From Pedosphaera sp. (GTDB lineage Bacteria > Verrucomicrobiota > Verrucomicrobiia > Limisphaerales > UBA1100): a stretch of DNA of 36,546 nucleotides. Below, piece after piece: positions 17,054 through 24,036 of the stretch. The stretch spans positions 1 to 36,546 of the forward strand of contig SIAW01000017.1 in NCBI GenBank assembly GCA_009695465.1. The letters are read 5' to 3'. How positions within the stretch are numbered: position 1 is the first letter of the stretch; every line of letters begins with the position of its first letter. A program made the position numbers and the translations under genes. The notes beneath the pieces were generated by a model. It was not told where the DNA came from. It did not search any database and saw only the letters and a program-made list of their open reading frames with translations.

Positions 17054-17251
17054 ATGACTGAAATCAGGCTAAAGAAGGGTGAGCCGGTTGATCGCGCATT
17101 GCGGCGGCTCAAAAAGAAGGTCGATCGCGAGGGCACCCTCAAGGAGGTCCGCGCCCGGCGGACGTTTGAGAAACCCAGCGCCAAGCGCCGTCGCAAGCTC
17201 AAAGCCGCGCGGTTCTCGGCCATGCTCTCGGCTCGCTACGCCGACCTCTAG
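17054..17251 (+). CDS. rpsU: 30S ribosomal protein S21
   Basis: S21 is a small basic protein of the 30S platform, near the anti-Shine-Dalgarno end of 16S rRNA. The 65-residue product shows the family pattern: MTEIRLKKGEPVDRALRRLKKKVDREG, then EVRARRTFEKPSAKRRRKLKAA. It is one of the few genes here with a clear ribosome binding site, GAGG at 17043-17046, seven bases from the ATG. It has a strong promoter upstream and an intrinsic terminator 25 bases downstream, so it is probably transcribed mainly alone, with read-through into cca. Confidence 0.96.
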   Translation: MTEIRLKKGEPVDRALRRLKKKVDREGTLKEVRARRTFEKPSAKRRRKLKAARFSAMLSARYADL

Positions 17252-17276
17252 TCCACCCTTCCAAACAGGTTGACGA

Positions 17277-17302
17277 TGTGCGCCTCGGCGCACATTTTTT
17301 TT
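17277..17302 (+). terminator. Intrinsic terminator after rpsU
   Basis: TGTGCGC, loop CTCG, GCGCACA (17277-17294) form a perfect 7-bp stem followed directly by eight T residues (17295-17302). It lies between rpsU and cca on the plus strand. A GTG inside the stem is in frame with cca but is not needed as a start. Confidence 0.92.
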
Positions 17303-17319
17303 GCCAAGACCCCCGACAC

Positions 17320-18627
17320 ATGCGCGACACCGCCACCAGCATTGTCCGACGACTGCGCGAGGCTGGGCACGCCGCCTATCTCGTCGGCGGCTGCGTGCGC
17401 GATGAACGGCGCGGGGTGGCGCCCCAGGATTACGACATCGCCACCAGCGCAAAGCCCGCGGAGGTCGAGAAACTCTTTTCCCGGACCATCGGAGTGGGAC
17501 GGCAATTCGGGGTGATGCTCGTCGTTGAGGCGGGCAGGGAATACGAAGTCGCCACCTTCCGCGCCGACGGCGATTACACCGACGGGCGCCGCCCCAATGC
17601 CGTCACGTTTAGCGACGCCCATGCCGATGCGCAGCGCCGTGACTTCACCATCAACGGGCTTTTCCTCGATCCCGTCACCGGCACGCTCCACGATTGGGTG
17701 GGCGGCGAGGCTGACCTGCGCGCGCGACTCGTGCGCACCATTGGCGATCCGCGCGAGCGCTTCGCCGAGGATCATCTGCGCTTGCTGCGCGCTGTGCGGT
17801 TTGCCGCGCAACTGGATTTTGTCATCGAAGAAAAAACTTGGGCCGCTGTGCAGGACATGGCCGCCACTGTCGCCAGCGTTTCCGCCGAGCGCATCCGCGA
17901 CGAGCTACTCAAACTCCTGCGCCCACCCCACGCCGCGCGCGGGTTGGAGTTGCTGTTCCAAAGCGGACTGATGGCTCACGTGCTGCCCGAATTGTTGCCC
18001 ACGGTGGACTGCGAGCAATCGCCCGACTACCACCCCGAAGGCAGCGTGTACAATCACATCCACCGCATCCTCTCGCTGCTGCCGGCGGACGCGCCCTTTG
18101 CCCTGCCGTGGGCAGCGCTGCTGCACGACATTGGCAAACCCGCCACCGCCACGCGTTCGCCGGAGGGGCGCATCCATTTTTACGGGCACGAAAAAGTGAG
18201 TGCGACGATGGCGGAGGCGCTGCTCACGCGCCTGCGATTTTCCAACGCGCAGATTGACGACATTGTGCTCGTCGTGCGCCATCACATGCAGTTGAAAGAT
18301 GCGCCGCAGATGCGCAAGGCCACGTTGCGCCGCATGTTGCTGCGGCCCACCTTCGCGCTGGAGTTGGAGCATCACCGGCTGGATTGCCAAGCGTCGCACG
18401 GCAAGCTGGACATCTACCAATTGCTACAGGACGAGCAGGCAACACTGGCCGCGCTGCCGGCGCTGTTGCCGCCGTTGGTGCGCGGCGACGATCTGCTGGC
18501 ACTGGGCATCACTGCCGGGCCGGTGCTGGGCAATTTGCTCAACGCCATCCGCGATCTGCAATTGTCCGAGGAATTGAAAACGCGCGAGGAGGCACTCGCG
18601 TGGGCCAAAGAAAAGGCTGCTCAATGA
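17320..18627 (+). CDS. cca: CCA tRNA nucleotidyltransferase / poly(A) polymerase family with HD domain
   Basis: This is a class II nucleotidyltransferase of 435 residues from the ATG at 17320. It adds or repairs the 3' CCA of tRNAs, or may act as a poly(A) polymerase; the two are hard to tell apart by eye. The N-terminal domain has YLVGGCVRD (20-28), the metal-binding DYD (37-39) and RRDFT (106-110). ERFAEDHLRLLRAVRFAAQLDF marks the RNA-binding neck region. An HD phosphohydrolase domain follows with LLHDIGKP and GHEKVSATMAEALLTRLRF. The start lies 17 bases after the rpsU terminator. The NtrC-type regulator follows after 33 bases. Confidence 0.9.
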   Translation: MRDTATSIVRRLREAGHAAYLVGGCVRDERRGVAPQDYDIATSAKPAEVEKLFSRTIGVGRQFGVMLVVEAGREYEVATFRADGDYTDGRRPNAVTFSDAHADAQRRDFTINGLFLDPVTGTLHDWVGGEADLRARLVRTIGDPRERFAEDHLRLLRAVRFAAQLDFVIEEKTWAAVQDMAATVASVSAERIRDELLKLLRPPHAARGLELLFQSGLMAHVLPELLPTVDCEQSPDYHPEGSVYNHIHRILSLLPADAPFALPWAALLHDIGKPATATRSPEGRIHFYGHEKVSATMAEALLTRLRFSNAQIDDIVLVVRHHMQLKDAPQMRKATLRRMLLRPTFALELEHHRLDCQASHGKLDIYQLLQDEQATLAALPALLPPLVRGDDLLALGITAGPVLGNLLNAIRDLQLSEELKTREEALAWAKEKAAQ

Positions 18628-18660
18628 ACTGCCCGCCGCCTATCTTCCGCCTACATTGGA

Positions 18661-20073
18661 ATGGATAAACTGCTGCTCATTGATGACGAGGCGGACGTAC
18701 GCTATTCCTTCGAGCGCATTTTTGGTGGCGATTCCTCGCTGAGCCTGCGCTGCGCGGGCAGCGGCGAGGAAGCGTTGCAGATCATCCCGCAGTGGCGGCC
18801 CGATCTGGTGTTGATGGACATCCGCATGGCCGGCCTCAACGGCATTGAGACGCTCAAACGTCTGCGCGAGTCCGATCCCAAAACGCCCGTCATTCTGATG
18901 ACCGCTTTTGGCACGACGCAGATGGCCATTCAGGCGATGAAACATGGCGCGTACGATTACGTGCTCAAGCCCTTCGAGGTGCCGCGCCTCAAGCAACTGG
19001 TCGCCGACGCCCTGCACGCGGCGCGCACGATGCGGCAGGTGGTCTCCTACCAGCCGCTGCTCGACCGCGAGGATTACGATCTGGGCATCGTGGGTCGCAG
19101 CCTGGCGATGCAGGAGGTGTTCAAACTCATCGGTCAACTCGCCGCCTCCGACGTCACCGCACTCATCACCGGCGAGAGCGGCACGGGCAAAGAGCTGGTC
19201 GCGCGCGCCATCTACCATCACAGCGACCGCAGCAAACGCCCGTTTCTGGCCATCAACTGCGCGGCCATCCCCGAGGCGTTGCTGGAGAGTGAACTTTTTG
19301 GACACGAGAAAGGCGCCTTCACTGGTGCGGCTACGCAGCGCATCGGCAAGTTTGAGCAGTCGCACGGCGGCACACTTTTTCTGGATGAGATTGGCGACAT
19401 GAGTCCGGCCACGCAGACCAAAATCCTGCGCGTGTTGCAGGATGGCGTGTTCGAGCGCGTCGGTGGCGGCCAGCCCGTGCGCGTGGACGTGCGCATCATC
19501 GCCGCCACCAACAAGCCGCTGGAGCAGGCCGTCGCGGCGCGGCAATTCCGCGAGGATTTATTTTATCGGCTCAACGTCGTGCGCGTGCGACTGCCTGCCC
19601 TGCGCGAACGCGCGGACGACATCCCGCTGTTGCTCGATTATTTTTTGGCGAAGGCCGGCCCGCGCGGGCACGTGCCCAAATCCATCCATCCGCTGGCACT
19701 GGAGGCATTGCAGCGGCATCACTGGCCCGGCAACGTTCGCGAGCTGGAGAACGCCGTGCAACGGGCGATGGTGATCGCAAAGGGCGACGTGATTCGCGCG
19801 GAGGATTTGCCCGCCGAGATTGGCAAGCCCGCCCAGTCTGTGCCCGTGGCACACGACGACATTGGTTCACTGTCGAACAAACTCTTCGAGTGGGCGCGCG
19901 GCAGCAAATCTTTCAGGGTCATCGCGGCGGTCGAGCGCGAGCTGATTGCCAATGCGCTGCGCGAGACCGACGGCAATCAAGTGCAGGCGGCCAAGCTGCT
20001 GGGCATCACGCGCGCCACGTTGCGCAAACGGATCGAGAAGTACGGCATCAAGCGCGAGACTTCTATCCAGTGA
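18661..20073 (+). CDS. Sigma-54-dependent response regulator (NtrC family)
   Basis: This 470-residue activator has three complete domains. The receiver (1-120) has acidic residues DDE, phosphoacceptor Asp53 (VLMDIRM), Thr81 and Lys103. The AAA+ domain (about 142-375) has Walker A GESGTGKE (171-178), the sigma-54 contact loop GAFTGA (218-223), Walker B GGTLFLDEIGD and the ATNKPL and WPGNVRELENAVQRAM motifs. The C-terminal Fis-type helix-turn-helix contains QVQAAKLLGITRATLRKRIEKYG. It should activate sigma-54 promoters after phosphorylation. No histidine kinase gene lies nearby, so the partner and regulon are unknown. It follows cca closely and converges with apbE. Confidence 0.95.
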   Translation: MDKLLLIDDEADVRYSFERIFGGDSSLSLRCAGSGEEALQIIPQWRPDLVLMDIRMAGLNGIETLKRLRESDPKTPVILMTAFGTTQMAIQAMKHGAYDYVLKPFEVPRLKQLVADALHAARTMRQVVSYQPLLDREDYDLGIVGRSLAMQEVFKLIGQLAASDVTALITGESGTGKELVARAIYHHSDRSKRPFLAINCAAIPEALLESELFGHEKGAFTGAATQRIGKFEQSHGGTLFLDEIGDMSPATQTKILRVLQDGVFERVGGGQPVRVDVRIIAATNKPLEQAVAARQFREDLFYRLNVVRVRLPALRERADDIPLLLDYFLAKAGPRGHVPKSIHPLALEALQRHHWPGNVRELENAVQRAMVIAKGDVIRAEDLPAEIGKPAQSVPVAHDDIGSLSNKLFEWARGSKSFRVIAAVERELIANALRETDGNQVQAAKLLGITRATLRKRIEKYGIKRETSIQ

Positions 20074-20096
20074 CGCGCGCGCTGCGCTCGTCGCGG

Positions 20097-21119
20097 CTAC
20101 TTGGGGAACAGCGGCGATTGGTGCACGCGCTGCTGGCCGTTTTCATCGGTGATCAACCGCAGTCCGTATCGCGCGCCCAATCGCTCCATGCTTTTTGCGG
20201 TACCCAATACGCTGCACGCCGTCGCCAGTGCGTCGGCTTCCAGACACGTCGGCGCAGTGACGGTGCACGAGAGCACGGTGCGCACGGGCCAGCCGGTGCG
20301 CGGATCCAGCAAGTGCCCGTAGCGCACGCCGGCAATCTCAAAAAAGTTTTCGTAGTTGCCGGAGGTGGACAGCGCGCCGCCGCGCAGTGCGATGGACACG
20401 CGCTGGCCGCGTTTGTCGGGGTCTTCAATCTGCACGATCCATTGTTCCGCACCGGGAGGAAGCCCGAGCACGCGGAGGTCGCCGCCGGCCTTGACCATCG
20501 CGGAGGTGACGCCCAGCGCGCGCAGTCGTTCCACGGCGCGATCCACGGCGTAGCCTTTGCCAAAGCCGCCGGGATCAATGGACATGTCCGCTTTGGCGAA
20601 ACGGATGCTGCGGGCGGTGGCGTTGAACTCCACGTGGTGATGGCCCACGCGCAACAGGGCGGCGCGCAGTTCCGCCTCGGTGGGGATGCGGTAGTTTTCT
20701 TTTTTGATGAAGCCCCAAAGATCCACGAGTGGCCGGACGGTGGGATCAAATGCGCCCTCGGATTGGGCGGCGAGCGCGAAGGCTTTTTGCAGCACATCAA
20801 AAAGGGCGGGGCTGATAACGGTGGACTGCGTGGAGGCGGATTGGTTGAGTTGGCTGAGTTCGCTGTCGAGGCGATGGATGCTCAGCAACCGATCCACGGC
20901 GCGAACTTCATCGAAGGCGGCGTTGACCGCTGCGTTCAGCGCAACGCGATCGCCACCGTGGACAGTGATGGTGACGAGCGTGCCCAGCAGCGGCTGGCTG
21001 CGTGTGAGACGTTCAGCGTCCGCCGGCGGATGGGGTGCCGTTTGGCAGGACGGCTGGCAGGCCAACAGCCACGCGAGGGCGCACCACCAGATCGTAGCTG
21101 GCCAGCACGCGTTTGACAC
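20097..21119 (-). CDS. apbE: FAD:protein FMN transferase, probable lipoprotein
   Basis: ApbE attaches FMN through a phosphoester to Ser/Thr of target proteins on the outer side of the inner membrane. Motifs seen are SIDPGGFGKGYAVDRAVERL, VKAGGDLRVLG, RYGHLLDPRTGWPV and LEADALATACSVLG. The start is unclear: a GTG at 21119 gives a hydrophobic signal ending in the lipobox LLAC, but with no positive N-terminal charge. An ATG at 21176 would add 19 residues including a Lys. Either choice overlaps the upstream gene by more than 100 bases, which is unusual. No start codon between the lipobox and the catalytic domain looks better. Its direct neighbour encodes an FMN-binding protein with a modification motif, the likely substrate. 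Confidence 0.92.
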   Translation of the reverse strand: MSNACWPATIWWCALAWLLACQPSCQTAPHPPADAERLTRSQPLLGTLVTITVHGGDRVALNAAVNAAFDEVRAVDRLLSIHRLDSELSQLNQSASTQSTVISPALFDVLQKAFALAAQSEGAFDPTVRPLVDLWGFIKKENYRIPTEAELRAALLRVGHHHVEFNATARSIRFAKADMSIDPGGFGKGYAVDRAVERLRALGVTSAMVKAGGDLRVLGLPPGAEQWIVQIEDPDKRGQRVSIALRGGALSTSGNYENFFEIAGVRYGHLLDPRTGWPVRTVLSCTVTAPTCLEADALATACSVLGTAKSMERLGARYGLRLITDENGQQRVHQSPLFPK

Positions 21120-21630
21120 CTTCGGTGACGTTGCGGCAGGAGATGGTGGCGCCGCTGATGTTGTAGATGTCGTCATTGAAACGCAGTTTGTCCGCAGCGG
21201 TTTTGCCGGCGAATTGCGCGCGCCATTTGGTGCTGCGCACTTCGTGGCCGTAGCTTTCGCGGTACTCCAGAATCTCCACTTGCCGCACGTGCCCGTCCAG
21301 CCCAATGGCCACGGCGTAATCAATCTGCTCGTGTTTGCCCCGCACGCGATCCAAGGCGAGCACGCCCATCGGCCGGCCCGCTTTCAGTGCCACGCAATAG
21401 GGAATGCCGTGCAACGGCACGGCAATGCCGCTGTCCTTTTCGATGGCGCGGGTTTGCTCGGCGGTGAAGGTTTCCACGCGGCGCTCAAAAGTGTCGGCCT
21501 CGGGGAAACAGAGTTTCTGCGCTTGGGCAATGGTCAGATAACGTTCCGCGCGCAGGCTGCCCGCTGCGCAAAGACAAAGCAGTGCGGCGCCCCAAGTGAC
21601 GGTTCGTTTGATGTGCGAAAGGAGGGGCAT
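21013..21630 (-). CDS. Secreted FMN-binding domain protein (flavinylation substrate)
   Basis: This 205-residue protein, taken from the ATG at 21630, has a signal peptide (SHIKRTVTWGAALLCLCAAGSL). A domain of the FMN_bind family (RnfG/NqrC type) follows, seen in DYAVAIGLDGHVRQVEILEY and RESYGHEVRS. The key site is NISGATIS, where Thr162 would receive FMN from ApbE. A TTG at 21645 is an alternative start overlapping the barrel gene stop. It lacks other redox motifs and so should act as a one-cofactor periplasmic electron carrier. It lies between an outer-membrane barrel gene and apbE in one unit. Confidence 0.85.
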   Translation of the reverse strand: MPLLSHIKRTVTWGAALLCLCAAGSLRAERYLTIAQAQKLCFPEADTFERRVETFTAEQTRAIEKDSGIAVPLHGIPYCVALKAGRPMGVLALDRVRGKHEQIDYAVAIGLDGHVRQVEILEYRESYGHEVRSTKWRAQFAGKTAADKLRFNDDIYNISGATISCRNVTEGVKRVLASYDLVVRPRVAVGLPAVLPNGTPSAGGR

Positions 21631-21641
21631 GATGGCGCGGA

Positions 21642-22913
21642 TCAAAAATCAAAACCGATGCCGATGGAAAAGATGCTGTCGCTGTTCTTGCTCAAGCACG
21701 CGGTGTAGTCGGATTTGAGCACGACGTGGTCGCTGAGAAACCAAGCGAATCCGCCGGTGAGATAGTCTTTGTTGCTGGAATAGGTTTTGGTCAATCCGGA
21801 GGCGTACGCGCCCGAGGTGGTGTGGATGTCGGCGTAGCGCACGAAGGGCACCAAGCGCATCGCGCTGCCTTTGCCGTGCCGCCATGATTCGGGCCACACA
21901 TCGTAGGCGGCCTCGGCGTACCAGCCGTACATGCGGTTGCCCACGTCGTTGGTGGTGCTGGCATCGTTGTTGGCGGAGAGATTTTCTTTGTTGCCAAAGT
22001 GCCACATGGCGAAGTCGCCGCGCAATTCCAGGCGCTTGGCCCAGCGCGGACGGTAGCTGGCCTCCACATCCCACGCGCCGGCGGTGACGGAGCGGTCGAG
22101 GGAACCGCCAAATTCGGTGACGTACCCCGAGGCGCTGGCCTCCAATCCCGGGATGCCGGTGTAAGTGAGCTTGGCGGAGTAGCCCAGCTCGTCGGTGGTG
22201 TCGTCCTTGTTGTAGAGGCGCGGACGCGCCTTGCGCATGCCGGCGTCGCCGGTGATAAAATTGCTGGTCTGCTCCGTGATGCCAGTGCTGACGAGCGTTT
22301 CGTATTTCAGCCCCTCACCGATGTTGCCCCACACGCCGCCCAAGCTGCCTTCCATCCACGTGCTGGGAATGATCTCCTGATACAAGCGCGGGCGATCCAC
22401 CGAGTAGAACGTCGTGGGTTCATGGCGCTGATTGACGCGGCCCATCGGGATGAGCGAGATGCCAGGGGAGCGGATGTTGAAATGTTTGCTCAGAAGGAAG
22501 TCCGCATAGAACTGCTCGATCTCCAGTTCGCCATTAAAAAATCGCCCGGTGCTGTCGCCCTGCGCGCCGCCGTGCTCAATCTCAATCTCGGAGTTGAAGA
22601 TGATCCAGTCGTTCACCTTGAAACTGGGGATGAGCACAAAACGGTTTGGGTCGAAGTAATTGCCGTCCGCTCCCTTCGTCCACTTGTATTTGGACTCGCC
22701 GTAGAACCTGAAATTGAGACCGGACTCCGGCTTCTTCTGCAGCCCGGCGAAAGGGTCGCCCGTCGCAGGCGCTTTCTTGATCTGCTCCACCTCCAATTGC
22801 ATGGCGCGGATCTGCGCCTCCAATTGCTTCACACGATCCTCAACCGTCTGCGCAAACAACGCAGTGTGACAAACGGTCAAAGCCAGCAGTCCAACGACGA
22901 AATTGAGATTCAT
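21642..22913 (-). CDS. Outer-membrane beta-barrel (porin-like) protein with coiled-coil N-terminus
   Basis: This 423-residue exported protein starts at the ATG at 22913. The signal peptide MNLNFVVGLLALTVCHTALF is followed by a short coiled coil (VEDRVKQLEAQIRAMQLEVE). The rest alternates aromatic and polar residues as in beta-barrels (LNFRFYGESKYKWTKG, WIIFNSEIEIEHGG) and ends in the terminal Phe typical of outer-membrane proteins (SIGIGFDF). A longer open frame upstream overlaps the cytochrome gene and is not needed. Fur-like operators at its promoter suggest expression under iron limitation. The substrate is unknown; phosphate- or metal-type porins have similar designs. Confidence 0.8.
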   Translation of the reverse strand: MNLNFVVGLLALTVCHTALFAQTVEDRVKQLEAQIRAMQLEVEQIKKAPATGDPFAGLQKKPESGLNFRFYGESKYKWTKGADGNYFDPNRFVLIPSFKVNDWIIFNSEIEIEHGGAQGDSTGRFFNGELEIEQFYADFLLSKHFNIRSPGISLIPMGRVNQRHEPTTFYSVDRPRLYQEIIPSTWMEGSLGGVWGNIGEGLKYETLVSTGITEQTSNFITGDAGMRKARPRLYNKDDTTDELGYSAKLTYTGIPGLEASASGYVTEFGGSLDRSVTAGAWDVEASYRPRWAKRLELRGDFAMWHFGNKENLSANNDASTTNDVGNRMYGWYAEAAYDVWPESWRHGKGSAMRLVPFVRYADIHTTSGAYASGLTKTYSSNKDYLTGGFAWFLSDHVVLKSDYTACLSKNSDSIFSIGIGFDF

Positions 22914-22918
22914 TCTCA
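22904..22918. promoter_or_regulatory. Fur-like box across the barrel gene start codon
   Basis: TGAGATT-C-ATTCTCA is a 7-1-7 inverted repeat with one mismatch in the arms. The right arm includes the complement of the barrel gene ATG. The form resembles Fur boxes of the TGAGAATnATTCTCA type. It is centred 32 bases from the second box. Confidence 0.6.
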
Positions 22919-22928
22919 CAGGGACGAG

Positions 22929-22957
22929 AATCTGTTGAGAACCATTCTCAGTGTCAA
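22929..22957 (-). promoter_or_regulatory. Predicted promoter of the barrel-FMN-apbE unit
   Basis: On the minus strand, a perfect TTGACA (22952-22957), 17 bases, then CAGATT (22929-22934, weak -10). The expected start near 22922 leaves a leader of about nine bases. The -35 overlaps the end of the cytochrome gene, so the downstream genes can be regulated apart from fur. Confidence 0.6.
22936..22950. promoter_or_regulatory. Fur-like box in the barrel gene promoter
   Basis: TGAGAAC-C-ATTCTCA differs from the symmetric TGAGAATnATTCTCA by one base. It lies entirely within the spacer between the -35 TTGACA and the predicted -10, a classic repressor position. A Fur-family gene lies 520 bases upstream on the same strand. 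A further half-site, CGAGAAT, is at 22925-22931. Confidence 0.7.
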
Positions 22958-23469
22958 TCGCTTTTCTGAAGATTTTTTGCCCAGCACCAAGCCCCGAGCA
23001 AATGCCCAACAAGAACCGCAGGCAGTGCCAAGCCCAGCCAGACATGCCAGCGGATGAGCGTTTGCCGTGCTGCGGGGTCGTGGGAAGCCCCAATCAATTC
23101 CGGATAATAGAGGAACAGACCGGTGAGAATAAGCCCGGCAAACAGCGCCGCCAAGGGCACGCCGCTCCAGACATTCGCCCGCATGCGCCAGCCGCCGGAC
23201 AGATGCGTCTGCCACAGCCAGCCGAACATCGCGCAGAGCAGGGGATTCATCGCGCCATGAACCAGCCGTGCTGCCGTCAGCCAGCCGGACTTGCCATTCG
23301 ACGGCGTCTCGGAGAAGAACGATTGCGGATCGTTTTTGGTGGCGTCGGGTGCGGCCTGCCAAAGGGCCAGTCCAGAAACGAAACTCAGCGCCAGCAGACC
23401 CAGCAACACCCATTGCACGGTGGCCGAGAGGCGCGTGGGACGCCGCGCGGCAGATGCGACCTCGGCCAT
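22954..23469 (-). CDS. Four-helix membrane protein, putative b-type cytochrome
   Basis: This 171-residue inner-membrane protein has four predicted helices at about 18-38, 68-88, 104-123 and 140-160. His71 and His89 bracket the second helix, and His142 and His156 lie in the fourth. The pairs His71/His142 and His89/His156 fall on matching membrane sides, as in di-haem b-type cytochromes. It resembles small DUF4405 or cytochrome b561-like proteins, but no named family is certain. It starts one base after the fur stop (TGA, G, ATG), so it is coupled to fur. It is followed by genes for a barrel, an FMN-binding protein and ApbE. A role passing electrons from quinol to the periplasmic flavoprotein is inferred. 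Confidence 0.6.
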   Translation of the reverse strand: MAEVASAARRPTRLSATVQWVLLGLLALSFVSGLALWQAAPDATKNDPQSFFSETPSNGKSGWLTAARLVHGAMNPLLCAMFGWLWQTHLSGGWRMRANVWSGVPLAALFAGLILTGLFLYYPELIGASHDPAARQTLIRWHVWLGLALPAVLVGHLLGAWCWAKNLQKSD

Positions 23470-23470
23470 C

Positions 23471-23944
23471 TCAGGAATGCTTGTTGCGGCAGGCCCCGAG
23501 TTTCTTCAACTCATCGCAACTGCCCGTGATGCGCAACTGCTGGCTCTTGATGGCGAACCCCAGCCGGTGCGTGATCTCGTTCTCCAACTGATCGAGCTTG
23601 TCGCTCTCGAACTCCACGATCTTGTCGCAGTCCCCGCAGATGATGTGATTGTGATTGGGATGCTCGGCGTAGTTGGGATCGTACACCTTGTAGTCCTTGC
23701 CAAAATCCATCTCATGCACCAGCCCGTTCTCCGTCAGCAACGGCAGCGTGCGGTACACCGTCGCCCGCGACACCGTGGGGTCATGCTTGCGCGCCATCTC
23801 CAGCAATTGCTCGGCGGTGAAATGCCGGTCGGTGGCAAACACCGCGTCCACAATCGCTTTGCGTTGGGAAGTCAGGCGCAGATTTTTTTGCTCCAGAAAC
23901 TGCAGGAACCTTTCCCGCGCCGCCTGTCTCTCAACTTGAGGCAT
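23471..23944 (-). CDS. fur: Fur-family metal-dependent repressor
   Basis: This 157-residue regulator starts at the ATG at 23944. It has the winged helix of the family, with recognition helix SRATVYRTLPLLTENGLV (59-76). The dimerisation domain has HPNHNHIICGDCDKIVEF (His98, His100, Cys103, Cys106) and a second Cys pair (Cys143, Cys152) for structural zinc. These fit Fur, PerR or Zur. Fur is favoured because TGAGAAnnATTCTCA-type palindromes lie just downstream at the barrel promoter. A predicted promoter abuts the start codon. It is divergent from cinA. Confidence 0.9.
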   Translation of the reverse strand: MPQVERQAARERFLQFLEQKNLRLTSQRKAIVDAVFATDRHFTAEQLLEMARKHDPTVSRATVYRTLPLLTENGLVHEMDFGKDYKVYDPNYAEHPNHNHIICGDCDKIVEFESDKLDQLENEITHRLGFAIKSQQLRITGSCDELKKLGACRNKHS

Positions 23945-23951
23945 GGCCGAG

Positions 23952-23980
23952 AGTATGGACAGCAGCCGGCGCGGAGTCAA
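23952..23980 (-). promoter_or_regulatory. Predicted fur promoter, nearly leaderless
   Basis: On the minus strand TTGACT (23975-23980), 17 bases, CATACT (23952-23957). The -10 ends seven bases before the fur ATG, so the message would have a leader of about one base. The -35 matches five of six, the -10 four of six. Confidence 0.5.
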
Positions 23981-24036
23981 CGCGGGCTTGTTCAATCTGC
24001 TTGCCACCACCGCGACCGCCGCCCGACGATGCCGCC

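Noticed and set aside
19890-21116. A 408-codon plus-strand frame spanning the regulator end and opposite apbE
   Set aside because: It overlaps two well-identified genes and shows no domain.
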